This document shows, piece after piece, positions 1-8,623 of a DNA stretch of 28,068 bases. The notes beneath the pieces were generated by a model. That model searched no databases, had not been told where the DNA came from, and saw only the letters and a program-made list of their open reading frames with translations. The DNA is from Bacteroidales bacterium (GTDB lineage: Bacteria; Bacteroidota; Bacteroidia; Bacteroidales; JAADGE01). Position numbers and translations under genes: made by a program. The stretch is taken from assembly GCA_029932445.1 (NCBI GenBank), contig JAOZQB010000008.1, positions 1 through 28,068 of the forward strand. The letters are read 5' to 3'. Within the stretch, counting starts at the first letter, position 1; the number at the start of each line of letters is the position of its first letter.

Positions 1-10
1 AATTAATAAT

Positions 11-142
11 TGAGTCCACTCTGAAAAGTCATCCGATGAATGATTTTGCAAAATGCTGATATTTATTTATCCTGATGGTCAGCTAATTACAAATTCATCG
101 GATGACTGAATTATCACTTTTTGACTTTTCGGAGTACCCTCA
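11..142. repeat. 132-bp MITE-like inverted-repeat element
   Basis: The outer ends are imperfect terminal inverted repeats of 21 bp (positions 11-31 and 122-142, 17 of 21 matching, sharing the core GAAAAGTCA). Inside them lies a second, perfect 14-bp inverted pair (28-41 GTCATCCGATGAAT and its complement at 93-106). TAAT flanks both ends (7-10 and 143-146) and could be a target-site duplication. No reading frame of note lies inside. It looks like a non-autonomous element or the joined ends of a lost insertion sequence. The IS family is not identified, and a 4-bp duplication in AT-rich DNA can arise by chance. Confidence 0.55.
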
Positions 143-202
143 TAATTTAAGCGATGAAACGCCCATGATCAACCTTTTAATACACTCAAACATGATTATT
201 AA

Positions 203-255
203 TTAAGGAGGTGAAGCACAGGCAGGTAGTGGTTTGGGCGTTCCTATCTGACCTT
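203..255 (+). promoter_or_regulatory. GC-rich leader segment with anti-SD complement and hairpin, upstream of rlmH
   Basis: Positions 205-213 (AAGGAGGTG) complement the usual 3' end of 16S rRNA over nine bases, which is striking in a group that rarely uses Shine-Dalgarno sites. The segment 207-254 is much richer in G+C than the surrounding DNA. CAGGTAG (223-229) can pair with CTATCTG (244-250) as a 7-bp stem with one G-U pair, and AGGT/ACCT can pair outside it. The anti-SD match lies more than 60 nt from the RlmH start, so it is not that gene's ordinary ribosome site. It may be a leader RNA element or an upstream initiation site. No known riboswitch class was recognised. Confidence 0.35.
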
Positions 256-276
256 AAAACAATTAATAATAAACAG

Positions 277-750
277 ATGAATATTTCTTTATTCTTTACA
301 GGCAAAACTTCATTCGATTTCATCGAAAAAGGTATTACCGAATATGAAAAAAGAATAAAACGTTCTGTTAATTTTGAAATTAAAATTATTAAAGATGTAA
401 AAGTCGGAAAAAAAATGCCTCCCGGAGTATTGAAAAAAAAAGAAGGTGAACACATTTTAAAAGAACTAAAGGATAGCGATTTTTTAATTTTACTCGATGA
501 AAAAGGGAAGCAATACACATCTCGTGAATTTGCAAAATTTATTGAAAATAAAACAATAACCGGTACAAAACGATTGGTTTTTGTTGTGGGAGGCGCATTC
601 GGGTTTTCGGAAGCTGTTTATAAACGAGCAAACTCAAAACTGTCTTTGTCAAAAATGACTTTTTCACATCAACCGATACGCTTGCTTTTTGCCGAGCAAC
701 TATACCGAGCATTTACGATTATTAAAGGAGAACCCTATCATAATGATTAG
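277..750 (+). CDS. rlmH: 23S rRNA (pseudouridine1915-N3)-methyltransferase RlmH
   Basis: SPOUT-class methyltransferase that methylates pseudouridine 1915 in helix 69 of 23S rRNA, acting on assembled 70S ribosomes with S-adenosylmethionine. The 157-residue product fits the family size. It begins MNISLFFTGKT, like family N-termini, has the SAM-loop motif VVGGAFGFS near residue 110, and ends with the typical HQPIRLLFAEQLYRA and a terminal EPYHND. The frame is open upstream to a GTG at 211, adding 22 residues unlike RlmH, so the ATG at 277 is preferred. The stop codon overlaps the start of the following kinase gene. Function is well supported; only the start is open to question. Confidence 0.95.
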   Translation: MNISLFFTGKTSFDFIEKGITEYEKRIKRSVNFEIKIIKDVKVGKKMPPGVLKKKEGEHILKELKDSDFLILLDEKGKQYTSREFAKFIENKTITGTKRLVFVVGGAFGFSEAVYKRANSKLSLSKMTFSHQPIRLLFAEQLYRAFTIIKGEPYHND

Positions 751-3700
751 AAAAAATAAACATTTTTTATTGTTGATTTTATCAGGAATTTTTTTCCTGC
801 TTTCGTATTATTCGTTTAAATACTTTTCCGGAGAGTCTCAATATAAAATTGATACAAAAATAATCGAAAACAGAATTTCAAAATTGGATGATGATTTAGA
901 CCTTATGCTTGAAACGTATAAAAGTCAACTTCAAAACAAAATTGATACGGTAAAACACGGAAAAAAAGTGAATTTATTTGAAATGTTAAATGTTTCAAAA
1001 CGAAAAAATTTCACGCTCCTGATATATCAAAATGACACTTTGAAATTTTGGACTGATAATTCCTTTCCTGCACATTATACGTTTGAAAATCTTAAAAATC
1101 ACAAACTGATTCATGCTCAAAACGGATGGTATCGAATAAAAAAGATTAAAACAGGATCATATAAGATACTGGGATTGTATAGAATAAAAAATAATTTTTT
1201 TTACGAAAACAATTATTTAAAAAGTAATTTTACAATCGGATTAAATATTCCGTCTTCTGTTGTTGTCTCAACTTCTCCGATCTCAATCGGTAAAAATATT
1301 AATGATTCCGAAGGAAAATATTTATTTTCATTAATTCCTTCCAATAATATAACTGATAAAAAATCAAATCATGAAATTCCTTTTCTGTTTTTCATTTTAG
1401 CCTTAATCATTTTTACGGTATTTTCTGATACATTAATTAAGAGAACTAATTCACACAAGCATTCATATTTAATTTCAGTTGTTATTTGGCTGATTGTTTT
1501 AATCTTATTTACGGTAATTGAAAAAATAAAACTACCGAATTGGATTTCCGAAAGCAGTTTTTTTTCAAAAGAAATTTATGAAGGAACGTTTCCTTTTTCT
1601 AATATAGGTACTATTTTTATCAGTTCGATTTTTATTTTTTTTACGGCAAAAAATGTTTTTAATATTTTTCCGATTGAAGATTTTTATGAAAGATTGTCCG
1701 GAAGAAACAAACGATATGAATTTCTGATAATTGCAATTTGTTTATTCATTTTTGCTGTATTATTTAAAGAAATTTCGAATTTGTTTAAAGACCTTATTTT
1801 AAATTCTTCCCTTACTTTTAATTTTCAAAAAGCGATTAATCCTGATGTTAACGGAATTCTGTTTTTCCTGAGTATAACTGTAATGTATCTCTCCTTAATC
1901 TTTGTGTCTGATTCATTTATACGTTTGTTGGCACGTATAACGATTTTTAAAATTTCCGGTTTATCACTTTTTATTTCATTCATAAGTATTTTCCTTTACG
2001 TCTTAATTTTTTCTGATATTACGGGATTTTTAAGTATTGCAACATATTATTTCCTTATATTTCTTATTCTGATAATTCGATATTTTAAAGAAACGTATTC
2101 ATTTTTTTCATTGCTCGGGCTTATTTTCATTTTTACGATTTTCATAACCATCTATACGGATACTTATAAACTAAAAAAACAAGAGCAAACAGAAAAAGGA
2201 TTAATTAAATTATTGGCAAATGATACAGACCCGATTGCTGAACGTTTCTTAAGAGAAATAAACCAAAGACTGGATAACGATACTGTTTTGTTGAATAAGA
2301 TAACAAATGTATCTGAAAATCAGGATTTAGATATTTATGATTATTTGCGGCGTAAATATTTTTACGGATTTTGGGAAAAATATGACTTGGAAATCAGTAT
2401 GTGCGGAAATACGGAATTTTATCGTGATGAAAATCAGGCTGAAAATTGTGAAGGTTATTATAATTTAGAAATAAAAAATTTCGGTGATGAAATTGAAAAT
2501 ACGAAATTTTGGTTGATGCATTATAACACCGGAAAAATTACGTATTTCGGAATTGTTGACGTTCCGTTAAAAAGTGATAAAAGAGAAATGAGTTTATATA
2601 TAACACTCAGTGAAAAGTTAACAGCTAAGGTTCTCGGATATCCGGCACTTTTAATTGATAAGAGCACAAAAACAAAAACAGAATTTAAAAATTATTCATA
2701 TGCTAAGTACAGCAACGGTATTCTTGCGGTAAAATTCGGGAAATATGCTTATGAATTAACAGACAGAGAGTTCTTAAATCGGGATAAGCCGGAATATTAT
2801 ATTTTTTCAAATAATTATTCTCATTTGATTTATACCGGAAGTAAAGGAAAACGTATTGTTCTTTCAAAAGAAAAACCAACTTTTTTTAATACGGTTATTT
2901 CATTTACATATTTGTTTATGTTCTTTAATATTCTGATTCTTACATTTGTTTTGTTTTATGATTATCATTATATTTTAAAACGTTTCAATTTTGATTTTAA
3001 AAATAAAATCAGATTTTCAATGATTTTTATTCTGTTAACCTCCTTTGTTCTTTTTGGTATCGGATCGGTTTATTTTACGATTAAACAAAATAAAGAAACC
3101 AATACTCGAGAAATGAAAGAAAAAGTACAATCGGTTTTAACAGAATTAAAACATAAATTACTTTATGAAAAAGAGTTAACCCCGGATTGGCATACAGAGC
3201 AATATGATCATTTGGATGAATTATTGAATAAATTTTCACAAGTCTTTTTTGCTGATATTAATTTGTATGATTTAAACGGAATTTTATTGGCTTCTTCTCG
3301 CTCAGAAATTTTTAACAGAGGATTAATCGGTAAAGAAATGCATCCGAAAGCTTATTTTGAATTAATTTCAGAAGGAAAAACAGAATATATTCAAACAGAA
3401 TCAATCGGAAATTTGGAATATTCGGCAGTTTATATTCCTTTACGAAATGAGAATAATAAAATCATCGCTTTTATTAATTTGCCGTATTTTTCGGATACAA
3501 ATAAAGTTAAAAAAAATATTTCCGATGTTTTAATGACAATTTTAAATCTTTATTTAGTTCTGTTTCTTTTAACGGCACTTTTGAGTGTGTTAATTTCCGA
3601 GCAAATTACAAAACCCTTAACTTTATTACAAAATAAATTTAAATCCGTTCAGCTCGGGAAAAAGCACAAGCAAATAATTTATAATAAACAAGATGAAATA

Positions 3701-4453
3701 GGTGCGTTGGTAAAAGAATATAATTTAATGGTAGCAAAATTAGAGGAAAGTGCTAAGAAATTGGCTGAATCTGAGAGGGAAAGTGCTTGGAGAGAAATGG
3801 CAAAACAAATAGCCCATGAGATTAAAAACCCTTTGACACCGATGAAATTAAGTATTCAATTATTGCAAAAAACATGGTATGATAAAGCAATGACTGATGA
3901 AGAATTTGAAAAACGTTTAAATAATGTAGCTCAAACCTTAATTGAACAAATCAATACACTTTCTTCTATTGCATCGGAATTTTCAGCTTTTGCAAAAATG
4001 CCCAAAGCAAGAAAAGAAGAAGTCGAAATTGTTAAAAAATTAAAAAATATCAGAGCCTTATTTGAAAATGAAAATAATATTGATGTTTCTTTAAATTTAA
4101 ACGGAATAGAAGAAATGTATATTATTGCCGATAAAGAGCAAGTATCAAGAGTCTTTATTAATCTTGTAAAAAATGCGATTCAAGCAATTCCTGACAACAG
4201 GAAAGGTGAAATTTTAATTCAATTGGAAAAACATAAAAACAAAGCAATAATTATTATTGAAGATAACGGTGAAGGAATTTCCGAAAAACAAAAGGAAAAA
4301 TTGTTTGAACCAAGTTTTACGACAAAAACAACAGGAATGGGAATCGGTTTGGCAATTGTTAAAAATATTATCACCTCAGCAGGAGGAAATATACGTTTTG
4401 AATCAAGTAAAAATAAAGGAACAAAGTTTTTTGTTGAATTCATAACTGTTTAA
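743..4453 (+). CDS. NtrY-like membrane sensor histidine kinase, 1236 aa
   Basis: Large sensor kinase. One transmembrane segment lies near residues 7-25, followed by an extracytoplasmic stretch, about seven hydrophobic segments between about 212 and 480, a second soluble stretch (about 480-715), two more segments (about 717-777), an extracytoplasmic sensor region, a final segment near 935-955 and a HAMP linker. The C-terminal kinase core is complete: H box AHEIKNPLTPMKLS with His1025, N box NLVKNAIQAI (about 1140), G1 DNGEGIS (about 1173) and G2 GMGIGLAI (about 1198). The H box form EIKNPLTP is typical of the NtrY family. The start at 743 is chosen because AAAGGAG (724-730) precedes it and it overlaps the rlmH stop by 8 bp, indicating translational coupling. 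An in-frame ATG at 689 lies inside rlmH. No response regulator is encoded in the window, so the partner and signal are unknown. Confidence 0.9.
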   Translation: MIRKNKHFLLLILSGIFFLLSYYSFKYFSGESQYKIDTKIIENRISKLDDDLDLMLETYKSQLQNKIDTVKHGKKVNLFEMLNVSKRKNFTLLIYQNDTLKFWTDNSFPAHYTFENLKNHKLIHAQNGWYRIKKIKTGSYKILGLYRIKNNFFYENNYLKSNFTIGLNIPSSVVVSTSPISIGKNINDSEGKYLFSLIPSNNITDKKSNHEIPFLFFILALIIFTVFSDTLIKRTNSHKHSYLISVVIWLIVLILFTVIEKIKLPNWISESSFFSKEIYEGTFPFSNIGTIFISSIFIFFTAKNVFNIFPIEDFYERLSGRNKRYEFLIIAICLFIFAVLFKEISNLFKDLILNSSLTFNFQKAINPDVNGILFFLSITVMYLSLIFVSDSFIRLLARITIFKISGLSLFISFISIFLYVLIFSDITGFLSIATYYFLIFLILIIRYFKETYSFFSLLGLIFIFTIFITIYTDTYKLKKQEQTEKGLIKLLANDTDPIAERFLREINQRLDNDTVLLNKITNVSENQDLDIYDYLRRKYFYGFWEKYDLEISMCGNTEFYRDENQAENCEGYYNLEIKNFGDEIENTKFWLMHYNTGKITYFGIVDVPLKSDKREMSLYITLSEKLTAKVLGYPALLIDKSTKTKTEFKNYSYAKYSNGILAVKFGKYAYELTDREFLNRDKPEYYIFSNNYSHLIYTGSKGKRIVLSKEKPTFFNTVISFTYLFMFFNILILTFVLFYDYHYILKRFNFDFKNKIRFSMIFILLTSFVLFGIGSVYFTIKQNKETNTREMKEKVQSVLTELKHKLLYEKELTPDWHTEQYDHLDELLNKFSQVFFADINLYDLNGILLASSRSEIFNRGLIGKEMHPKAYFELISEGKTEYIQTESIGNLEYSAVYIPLRNENNKIIAFINLPYFSDTNKVKKNISDVLMTILNLYLVLFLLTALLSVLISEQITKPLTLLQNKFKSVQLGKKHKQIIYNKQDEIGALVKEYNLMVAKLEESAKKLAESERESAWREMAKQIAHEIKNPLTPMKLSIQLLQKTWYDKAMTDEEFEKRLNNVAQTLIEQINTLSSIASEFSAFAKMPKARKEEVEIVKKLKNIRALFENENNIDVSLNLNGIEEMYIIADKEQVSRVFINLVKNAIQAIPDNRKGEILIQLEKHKNKAIIIIEDNGEGISEKQKEKLFEPSFTTKTTGMGIGLAIVKNIITSAGGNIRFESSKNKGTKFFVEFITV

Positions 4454-4472
4454 GCAACCTTTATGAAAAAGT

Positions 4473-4504
4473 TTTGGTCGTTATAAAAATATATAGTATT
4501 ATTA
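4473..4504 (+). promoter_or_regulatory. Possible promoter for the WD40 gene
   Basis: TTTG at 4473-4476 is followed after exactly 20 nt by TATTATTA (4497-4504), which keeps the TA of the Bacteroidota -7 box TAnnTTTG but matches only half of the TTTG part. Spacing and position, about 26 nt before the ATG, are right. The -7 match is weak. Confidence 0.3.
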
Positions 4505-4529
4505 GCAGTTATAATAAAATTTTCAGCCC

Positions 4530-5498
4530 ATGAAAACCCGCCTCCTAAAAATAACCGTATTGTCAGTTTTTTTTATCTCATTAGTTTCATCGGCATACAG
4601 TCAGAATATTAAAGAAGTTAATTCAATTTCTGTTGAAAACAATCAATTTACTGCTGTTAATATATCCCCTGATAATAAATATGTAATAGCAGGATTTGGG
4701 GATGGGGATATTATTACATATGAAACAATGACCGGGAAAAAAAATTATGAAGCTAAACGGCATAATAATGATATTCATTCTATCAGTTTTAATAAGAAAG
4801 GGAACTATTTTGTTTCTGCAGGACAAGACAGAGCTGCCGTGGTTTGGAGTATTTCATCAGGAAAACAATTAAAGACATTTTACGGTGGTGATGCGGTTTG
4901 GACTGCAGAATTTACACCCGACGGAAAAAATCTGGCTACCGGAGGAACCGACCAAGTTATCAGTGTCTGGGAATTAGTATCCGGTAAAAGATATCGAACT
5001 TTTTGGGGACATAAAAACAGAGTTTATGATTTGAAAGTTACACCTGACGGAAAATATTTAATTAGTGTTTCCGGAGATCATACGATGAAAAAATGGGATA
5101 TTTCAAAGCAATTACGTATCAACTCAGTGAATGCACACGCAAACGACGTAACTTCAGTTGCGATAAGTTCAAATCAGAAATTTATTGTAACCGGATCTAA
5201 AGATAATACCGTTAAGATTTGGGATTATGAAACCTTAGACAATTTGGCACTGCTGAGAGGACATCAATGGTGGATAAATAAAGTTGATATAAGCCCCGAT
5301 TGTAAATATATTGCTAGTGCGTCCGATGATAATACCGTTATTATTTGGGATGTAGCAACTCATGAAAATATTAAAACACTGGAATTTGAATCTCCGGTTT
5401 CCGATTTGGCATTTAGCAGAGACGGAAAATATCTTGTAACCTGCGATGAGCATAAAATTCGTATTTTCAGCACCGGGTTTCCTTCAATTTCTGATTAA
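4530..5498 (+). CDS. Secreted WD40-repeat beta-propeller protein
   Basis: The 322-residue product starts with a signal peptide (residues 1 to about 25, ending SSAYSQ) and has no lipobox cysteine, so it is probably periplasmic or secreted. The rest is about seven WD40 repeats of 40 residues, visible from repeated blade endings such as AAVVWSI, ISVWELV, MKKWDI, VKIWDY and VIIWDV with preceding SPDGKY/TPDGKN turns. Seven blades would close one propeller. Such proteins are usually interaction scaffolds; no catalytic residues are expected and the partner is unknown. It stands 76 bp after the histidine kinase on the same strand and may be co-transcribed or have its own promoter. The fold call is firm, the role is not known. 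Confidence 0.88.
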   Translation: MKTRLLKITVLSVFFISLVSSAYSQNIKEVNSISVENNQFTAVNISPDNKYVIAGFGDGDIITYETMTGKKNYEAKRHNNDIHSISFNKKGNYFVSAGQDRAAVVWSISSGKQLKTFYGGDAVWTAEFTPDGKNLATGGTDQVISVWELVSGKRYRTFWGHKNRVYDLKVTPDGKYLISVSGDHTMKKWDISKQLRINSVNAHANDVTSVAISSNQKFIVTGSKDNTVKIWDYETLDNLALLRGHQWWINKVDISPDCKYIASASDDNTVIIWDVATHENIKTLEFESPVSDLAFSRDGKYLVTCDEHKIRIFSTGFPSISD

Positions 5499-5513
5499 AT
5501 TATTAAGTTAAAG

Positions 5514-5545
5514 TTTTCTGATTAAACTTGTTTTTCGTAATTTTA
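5514..5545 (+). promoter_or_regulatory. Probable promoter for the 849-residue gene
   Basis: TTTT (5514-5517), then 20 nt, then TAATTTTA (5538-5545), one mismatch from the Bacteroidota -7 box TAnnTTTG. The predicted transcript start near 5552 lies 45 nt before the ATG at 5597 and downstream of the alternative TTG start at 5528, which supports the ATG. Confidence 0.4.
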
Positions 5546-5596
5546 AGATTTTTAAATTTACAGAATCGTTTTTTTATCTATTTTAAACAACCGGAA

Positions 5597-8146
5597 ATGT
5601 CAGAAAAATGCCGAAAGTTTCAGTTAAATTATTTAGTTGAAGAACAAACCGACTTTAATTTACTTTCATTTATTAAGAGTAAAGGTAAATCGGTTTTCTT
5701 ATATGAAGGATTTAATACAGAAACATTTACGTCTGAGTCGGAAATATATCTTCAAACCGAGTTAAAACAATTAACAGAGACTCAAGTTTCCGAAAACGGA
5801 ATAACCCAAATCATATTTTTTCCTAAAGAAAGCTTTGTCGGGAAACTGAAACTTTCGGAAAAGTATGTCTTAATTTTTTATAAAGAAAAAAGTATTTTAA
5901 AATTTGATATTGTATCGTATAATTTTCTAAAAAAGGGCACTGAGAAATCAAAATTTACACTAACGTCTGTTATAAACAACTCGCATATTAAAGAAATTTC
6001 GCAATTTATTTATGACAGTATTTCGAAAGAATATTTCAAAAAGAATCTTAGCGACAAACCTGATTATGAAAATGTGTTTATTGAAAAAACGTCATTAAAT
6101 GAATATATTTTACTCAGTGAACTTACAGGAAGTGAAAAATTGCTGTGCAAACTCAATTTTAACACCGCTAAAAAACAAGGAAGTCCGGATAAAATAAAAA
6201 ACATTAAAACAGGATGTATTGCAGCAAGTGAAAATCATTTTTTCTTAATTATGTTGAATGAAAATGATGATTTAATTGAATGCAGCGAACTGACAAAACC
6301 GATTTCCGTAAAGAAAAATATTTTAAATAATTCCGTAGAGGCAGGAGATTATATTATTTATCCGAAACGATTAAATTCAAACCTTTTTTCTTATTTGTCA
6401 AACATTCAGGAGTTGAAAGGAAATAAACGGATAAGGAAAATTGCCGAAATCAATACTGATGAAAAAAAATATGCCGGTGCAGAAAATCTGTATCAATTTT
6501 TAATTGACAAAGAAAATCACCCCTTGGATTATTTTTTAATGTTTTTGAATAAATATAAAAACAGTGATACAATTTTTGAAGATTTTATTTCGACGAATGA
6601 TATTTCTAAAATTTTAAATGATGTTTTGAAAAGCGAAAAATCAGAAACTGTTTTAAACGATATTTTTACGGGTAACAGTTTATCTTTTGATGAAAAAATA
6701 ATGCTTTTACAGTTATTTGCCGATACGACAAAAGAACCGGATGAGCAACAAAAAATTCTGCCTTTTTATGAGAATTTGAGAAAAATATTTCTGAAAAAAA
6801 ATAAAGACCTGATTAACAAAACGGTATTTGATATTAAATATGTGCAATTTCTTATTCGCAGCGGCTATAAACGAAAAGCAAGAAAAATATTAAATGAATT
6901 GTTAAAACATCTTCCCGATGAAACGATTTCGGATTTATTACCGCCTGAAAATTTGGATTTAACGTCCGATAAAAGCGGACAACTATTGAAAACGACGGTG
7001 TTGGATTTGCTTGCAGAAGCAAAAGATAAGGAAGATGCTCAAGAGCTTGTTCAAAAAACAGCATTGCTGCAGCCCTTGAACGAAAACAGAATCGGAAAAC
7101 TTGCTGCGGTCGGTAATAGTGAAATGAAAAAACGAGCCGATGAGGCAAGAAATATTTTAAACGGAAACGGACTTTTTGTTAATGATAATCCTGTGTGCAG
7201 AGTTGATTACTTTCCTCCTGATAATTCTTTAATCAATAAATATTTGCAGCACCCGGCAGTTCTTAAAAAAGGCAGTTTTTATAATTTACAAAAATGGATT
7301 TCCGAAATTAAAGCTGACGATTATTCATCGGTCAGAAAATATTCCGAAAAAATAAGTTCGGAAACCTATAATACCTTGTTTGCAGTTTTAAAAAATGCAG
7401 GTGAAGTATTCGGGTTTAAGGATATTGAATTTTATATAACTAAAGGAGATCGGAATGATGAAATTATCGGATATGAAGGTAATCCGCCTTTTGTTATTAT
7501 CGGTTACGACTATTTAAATAAGACTTCTGATACCTATATGAATTTGTCCGAACTTCAATTTACGGTTGCTTCGGAGATTTCTCATATCTTTTTTAAGCAT
7601 ACGAAACTAACGAGTAAAGACGTTTGGCGAGGTCTGATTGAAAAAGGTGTTTTTGTTGCTGATGCTGCTTTGGCTGTTATTCCGGTTGCAGGGTTTTTAG
7701 CTAAGACGCTGAAAAATGTTCCTAAACTTAATTTACTTACAAAAATATTTCAAGGAACGGCAAACAGTATTGCAGGCGGCAAATCAGCTTATGATGCGGC
7801 ATTGCGATTGACAGAATATTACGGTAAAAAAGGAAAAACAAAAAAAGAAAAACAAAAAAGTTTGCTTGCAGCTTCACGTTTGATGCAAAATACAGCAGAC
7901 AGGGCAGGCTTGCTTGTATGCGGAAATTTGGCATCGGCTGTAAGAGTTGTTCTGTTAACCGAAAAATTTGATAAAAATCCGATTGAAGAAATTAAAACTA
8001 CGTCATTGAAAGAGTTTTTATTAAAACAAAATAATGACGGTACTTTCAAATATCAAAAAACAGCCTTACGAATTGCAAATTTATTTTCGTTTTATTTTTC
8101 GGAAGAATATGCTTTGCTCAGGAAAAAAATGGAAAAAGGGAAGTAA
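5597..8146 (+). CDS. Large uncharacterised protein with degenerate M48-like peptidase domain
   Basis: The 849-residue product has no signal peptide from this start and is probably cytoplasmic. The first 300 residues are beta-rich and not recognised. A helical, repeat-like middle (about 300-540) resembles TPR-type packing. The C-terminal part (about 590-849) resembles M48-type metallopeptidase domains: residues 658-670 read like a helix HExxH but have Ser659-Glu660-x-x-His663, so the first zinc histidine is replaced. The later QNTADRAGLLVCG (764-776) matches the third-ligand helix with Gln where Glu is usual. It is therefore likely a pseudoenzyme if the assignment is right. The start at 5597 is preferred to TTG 5528 because of the promoter between them. 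The stop abuts the convergent gldH stop with no gap. The family assignment is from remembered motifs, not a search. Confidence 0.6.
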   Translation: MSEKCRKFQLNYLVEEQTDFNLLSFIKSKGKSVFLYEGFNTETFTSESEIYLQTELKQLTETQVSENGITQIIFFPKESFVGKLKLSEKYVLIFYKEKSILKFDIVSYNFLKKGTEKSKFTLTSVINNSHIKEISQFIYDSISKEYFKKNLSDKPDYENVFIEKTSLNEYILLSELTGSEKLLCKLNFNTAKKQGSPDKIKNIKTGCIAASENHFFLIMLNENDDLIECSELTKPISVKKNILNNSVEAGDYIIYPKRLNSNLFSYLSNIQELKGNKRIRKIAEINTDEKKYAGAENLYQFLIDKENHPLDYFLMFLNKYKNSDTIFEDFISTNDISKILNDVLKSEKSETVLNDIFTGNSLSFDEKIMLLQLFADTTKEPDEQQKILPFYENLRKIFLKKNKDLINKTVFDIKYVQFLIRSGYKRKARKILNELLKHLPDETISDLLPPENLDLTSDKSGQLLKTTVLDLLAEAKDKEDAQELVQKTALLQPLNENRIGKLAAVGNSEMKKRADEARNILNGNGLFVNDNPVCRVDYFPPDNSLINKYLQHPAVLKKGSFYNLQKWISEIKADDYSSVRKYSEKISSETYNTLFAVLKNAGEVFGFKDIEFYITKGDRNDEIIGYEGNPPFVIIGYDYLNKTSDTYMNLSELQFTVASEISHIFFKHTKLTSKDVWRGLIEKGVFVADAALAVIPVAGFLAKTLKNVPKLNLLTKIFQGTANSIAGGKSAYDAALRLTEYYGKKGKTKKEKQKSLLAASRLMQNTADRAGLLVCGNLASAVRVVLLTEKFDKNPIEEIKTTSLKEFLLKQNNDGTFKYQKTALRIANLFSFYFSEEYALLRKKMEKGK

Positions 8147-8623
8147 TTATTCCGCCTTTTCAATACTCAACCCAACTGAAGAAACTCGCGGTAAATCATT
8201 TTTTCGCATACCGTGGCGAACGGTAAATTTGTAAGTTCCCTTTTCGGGAAAAAGGATATGTGCTTTATATAAAAATTTATTTTTGATAATATCGCCGTGT
8301 TTTTTGCCGTATGGTTTTCCTGTTTGATCAAAAATAAAAAACATGATGGTATCGTTTAAAATATTTCCGGAAGGCGATTCAGAATCAATGATAAGCCAAA
8401 TATTATCGGTTAAATAATTTTCTTTAACATTGACATTTAAAAAGATATTAAAAAAGTTCTCATTATCAGTTATTTCTGTTTGAAAATCAAGCGTGTCATT
8501 TACTTGCCAGAGATTTTCGGGAATTGCAATCGATTTTTTAAATAAAGTGGTTTCCCTGCAAGAATATAAAAAAAGAAATGCGAATATGCTGCCGATATAT
8601 AAAAATGTTTTTTTAGCGGTCAT
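8147..8623 (-). CDS. gldH: Gliding motility lipoprotein GldH
   Basis: The 158-residue product has a lipoprotein signal (MTAKKTFLYIGSIFAFLFLYSC, lipidated Cys22) followed by a beta-rich domain ending SSVGLSIEKAE, as in GldH proteins of Bacteroidota. GldH is needed for gliding in Flavobacterium johnsoniae; in non-gliding relatives its role is unclear, and it is an envelope protein here. The frame runs upstream to 8764, but those 47 residues are basic and lie inside ricT, so the ATG at 8623 directly before the signal peptide is chosen. It overlaps the ricT stop by 11 bp, implying co-translation. The holB-ricT-gldH order is what I would expect in this phylum and supports the name. Confidence 0.8.
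   Translation of the reverse strand: MTAKKTFLYIGSIFAFLFLYSCRETTLFKKSIAIPENLWQVNDTLDFQTEITDNENFFNIFLNVNVKENYLTDNIWLIIDSESPSGNILNDTIMFFIFDQTGKPYGKKHGDIIKNKFLYKAHILFPEKGTYKFTVRHGMRKNDLPRVSSVGLSIEKAE

Noticed and set aside
211..276. 22-residue N-terminal extension of RlmH from GTG 211
   Set aside because: RlmH proteins begin at the MNISLFFTGKT strand; the extension is GC-rich, unlike the family, and the SD-like bases overlap the GTG itself.
186..518. Minus-strand open frame of 110 codons across rlmH
   Set aside because: It is antisense to a clear RlmH gene, its product is a low-complexity Phe/Ser-rich sequence typical of AT-rich shadows, and no start context is seen.
689..742. Upstream ATG for the histidine kinase
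   Set aside because: It lies deep in rlmH without a ribosome site; the ATG at 743 has AAAGGAG before it and starts directly before the first membrane segment.
4219..4443. Minus-strand and +1 open frames over the kinase ATP-binding domain
   Set aside because: They overlap the conserved N, G1 and G2 boxes of the kinase and translate to low-complexity sequence.
5528..5596. TTG start giving 23 more residues to the 849-residue protein
   Set aside because: A promoter candidate at 5514-5545 would place the transcript start after it, and the ATG at 5597 is better placed.
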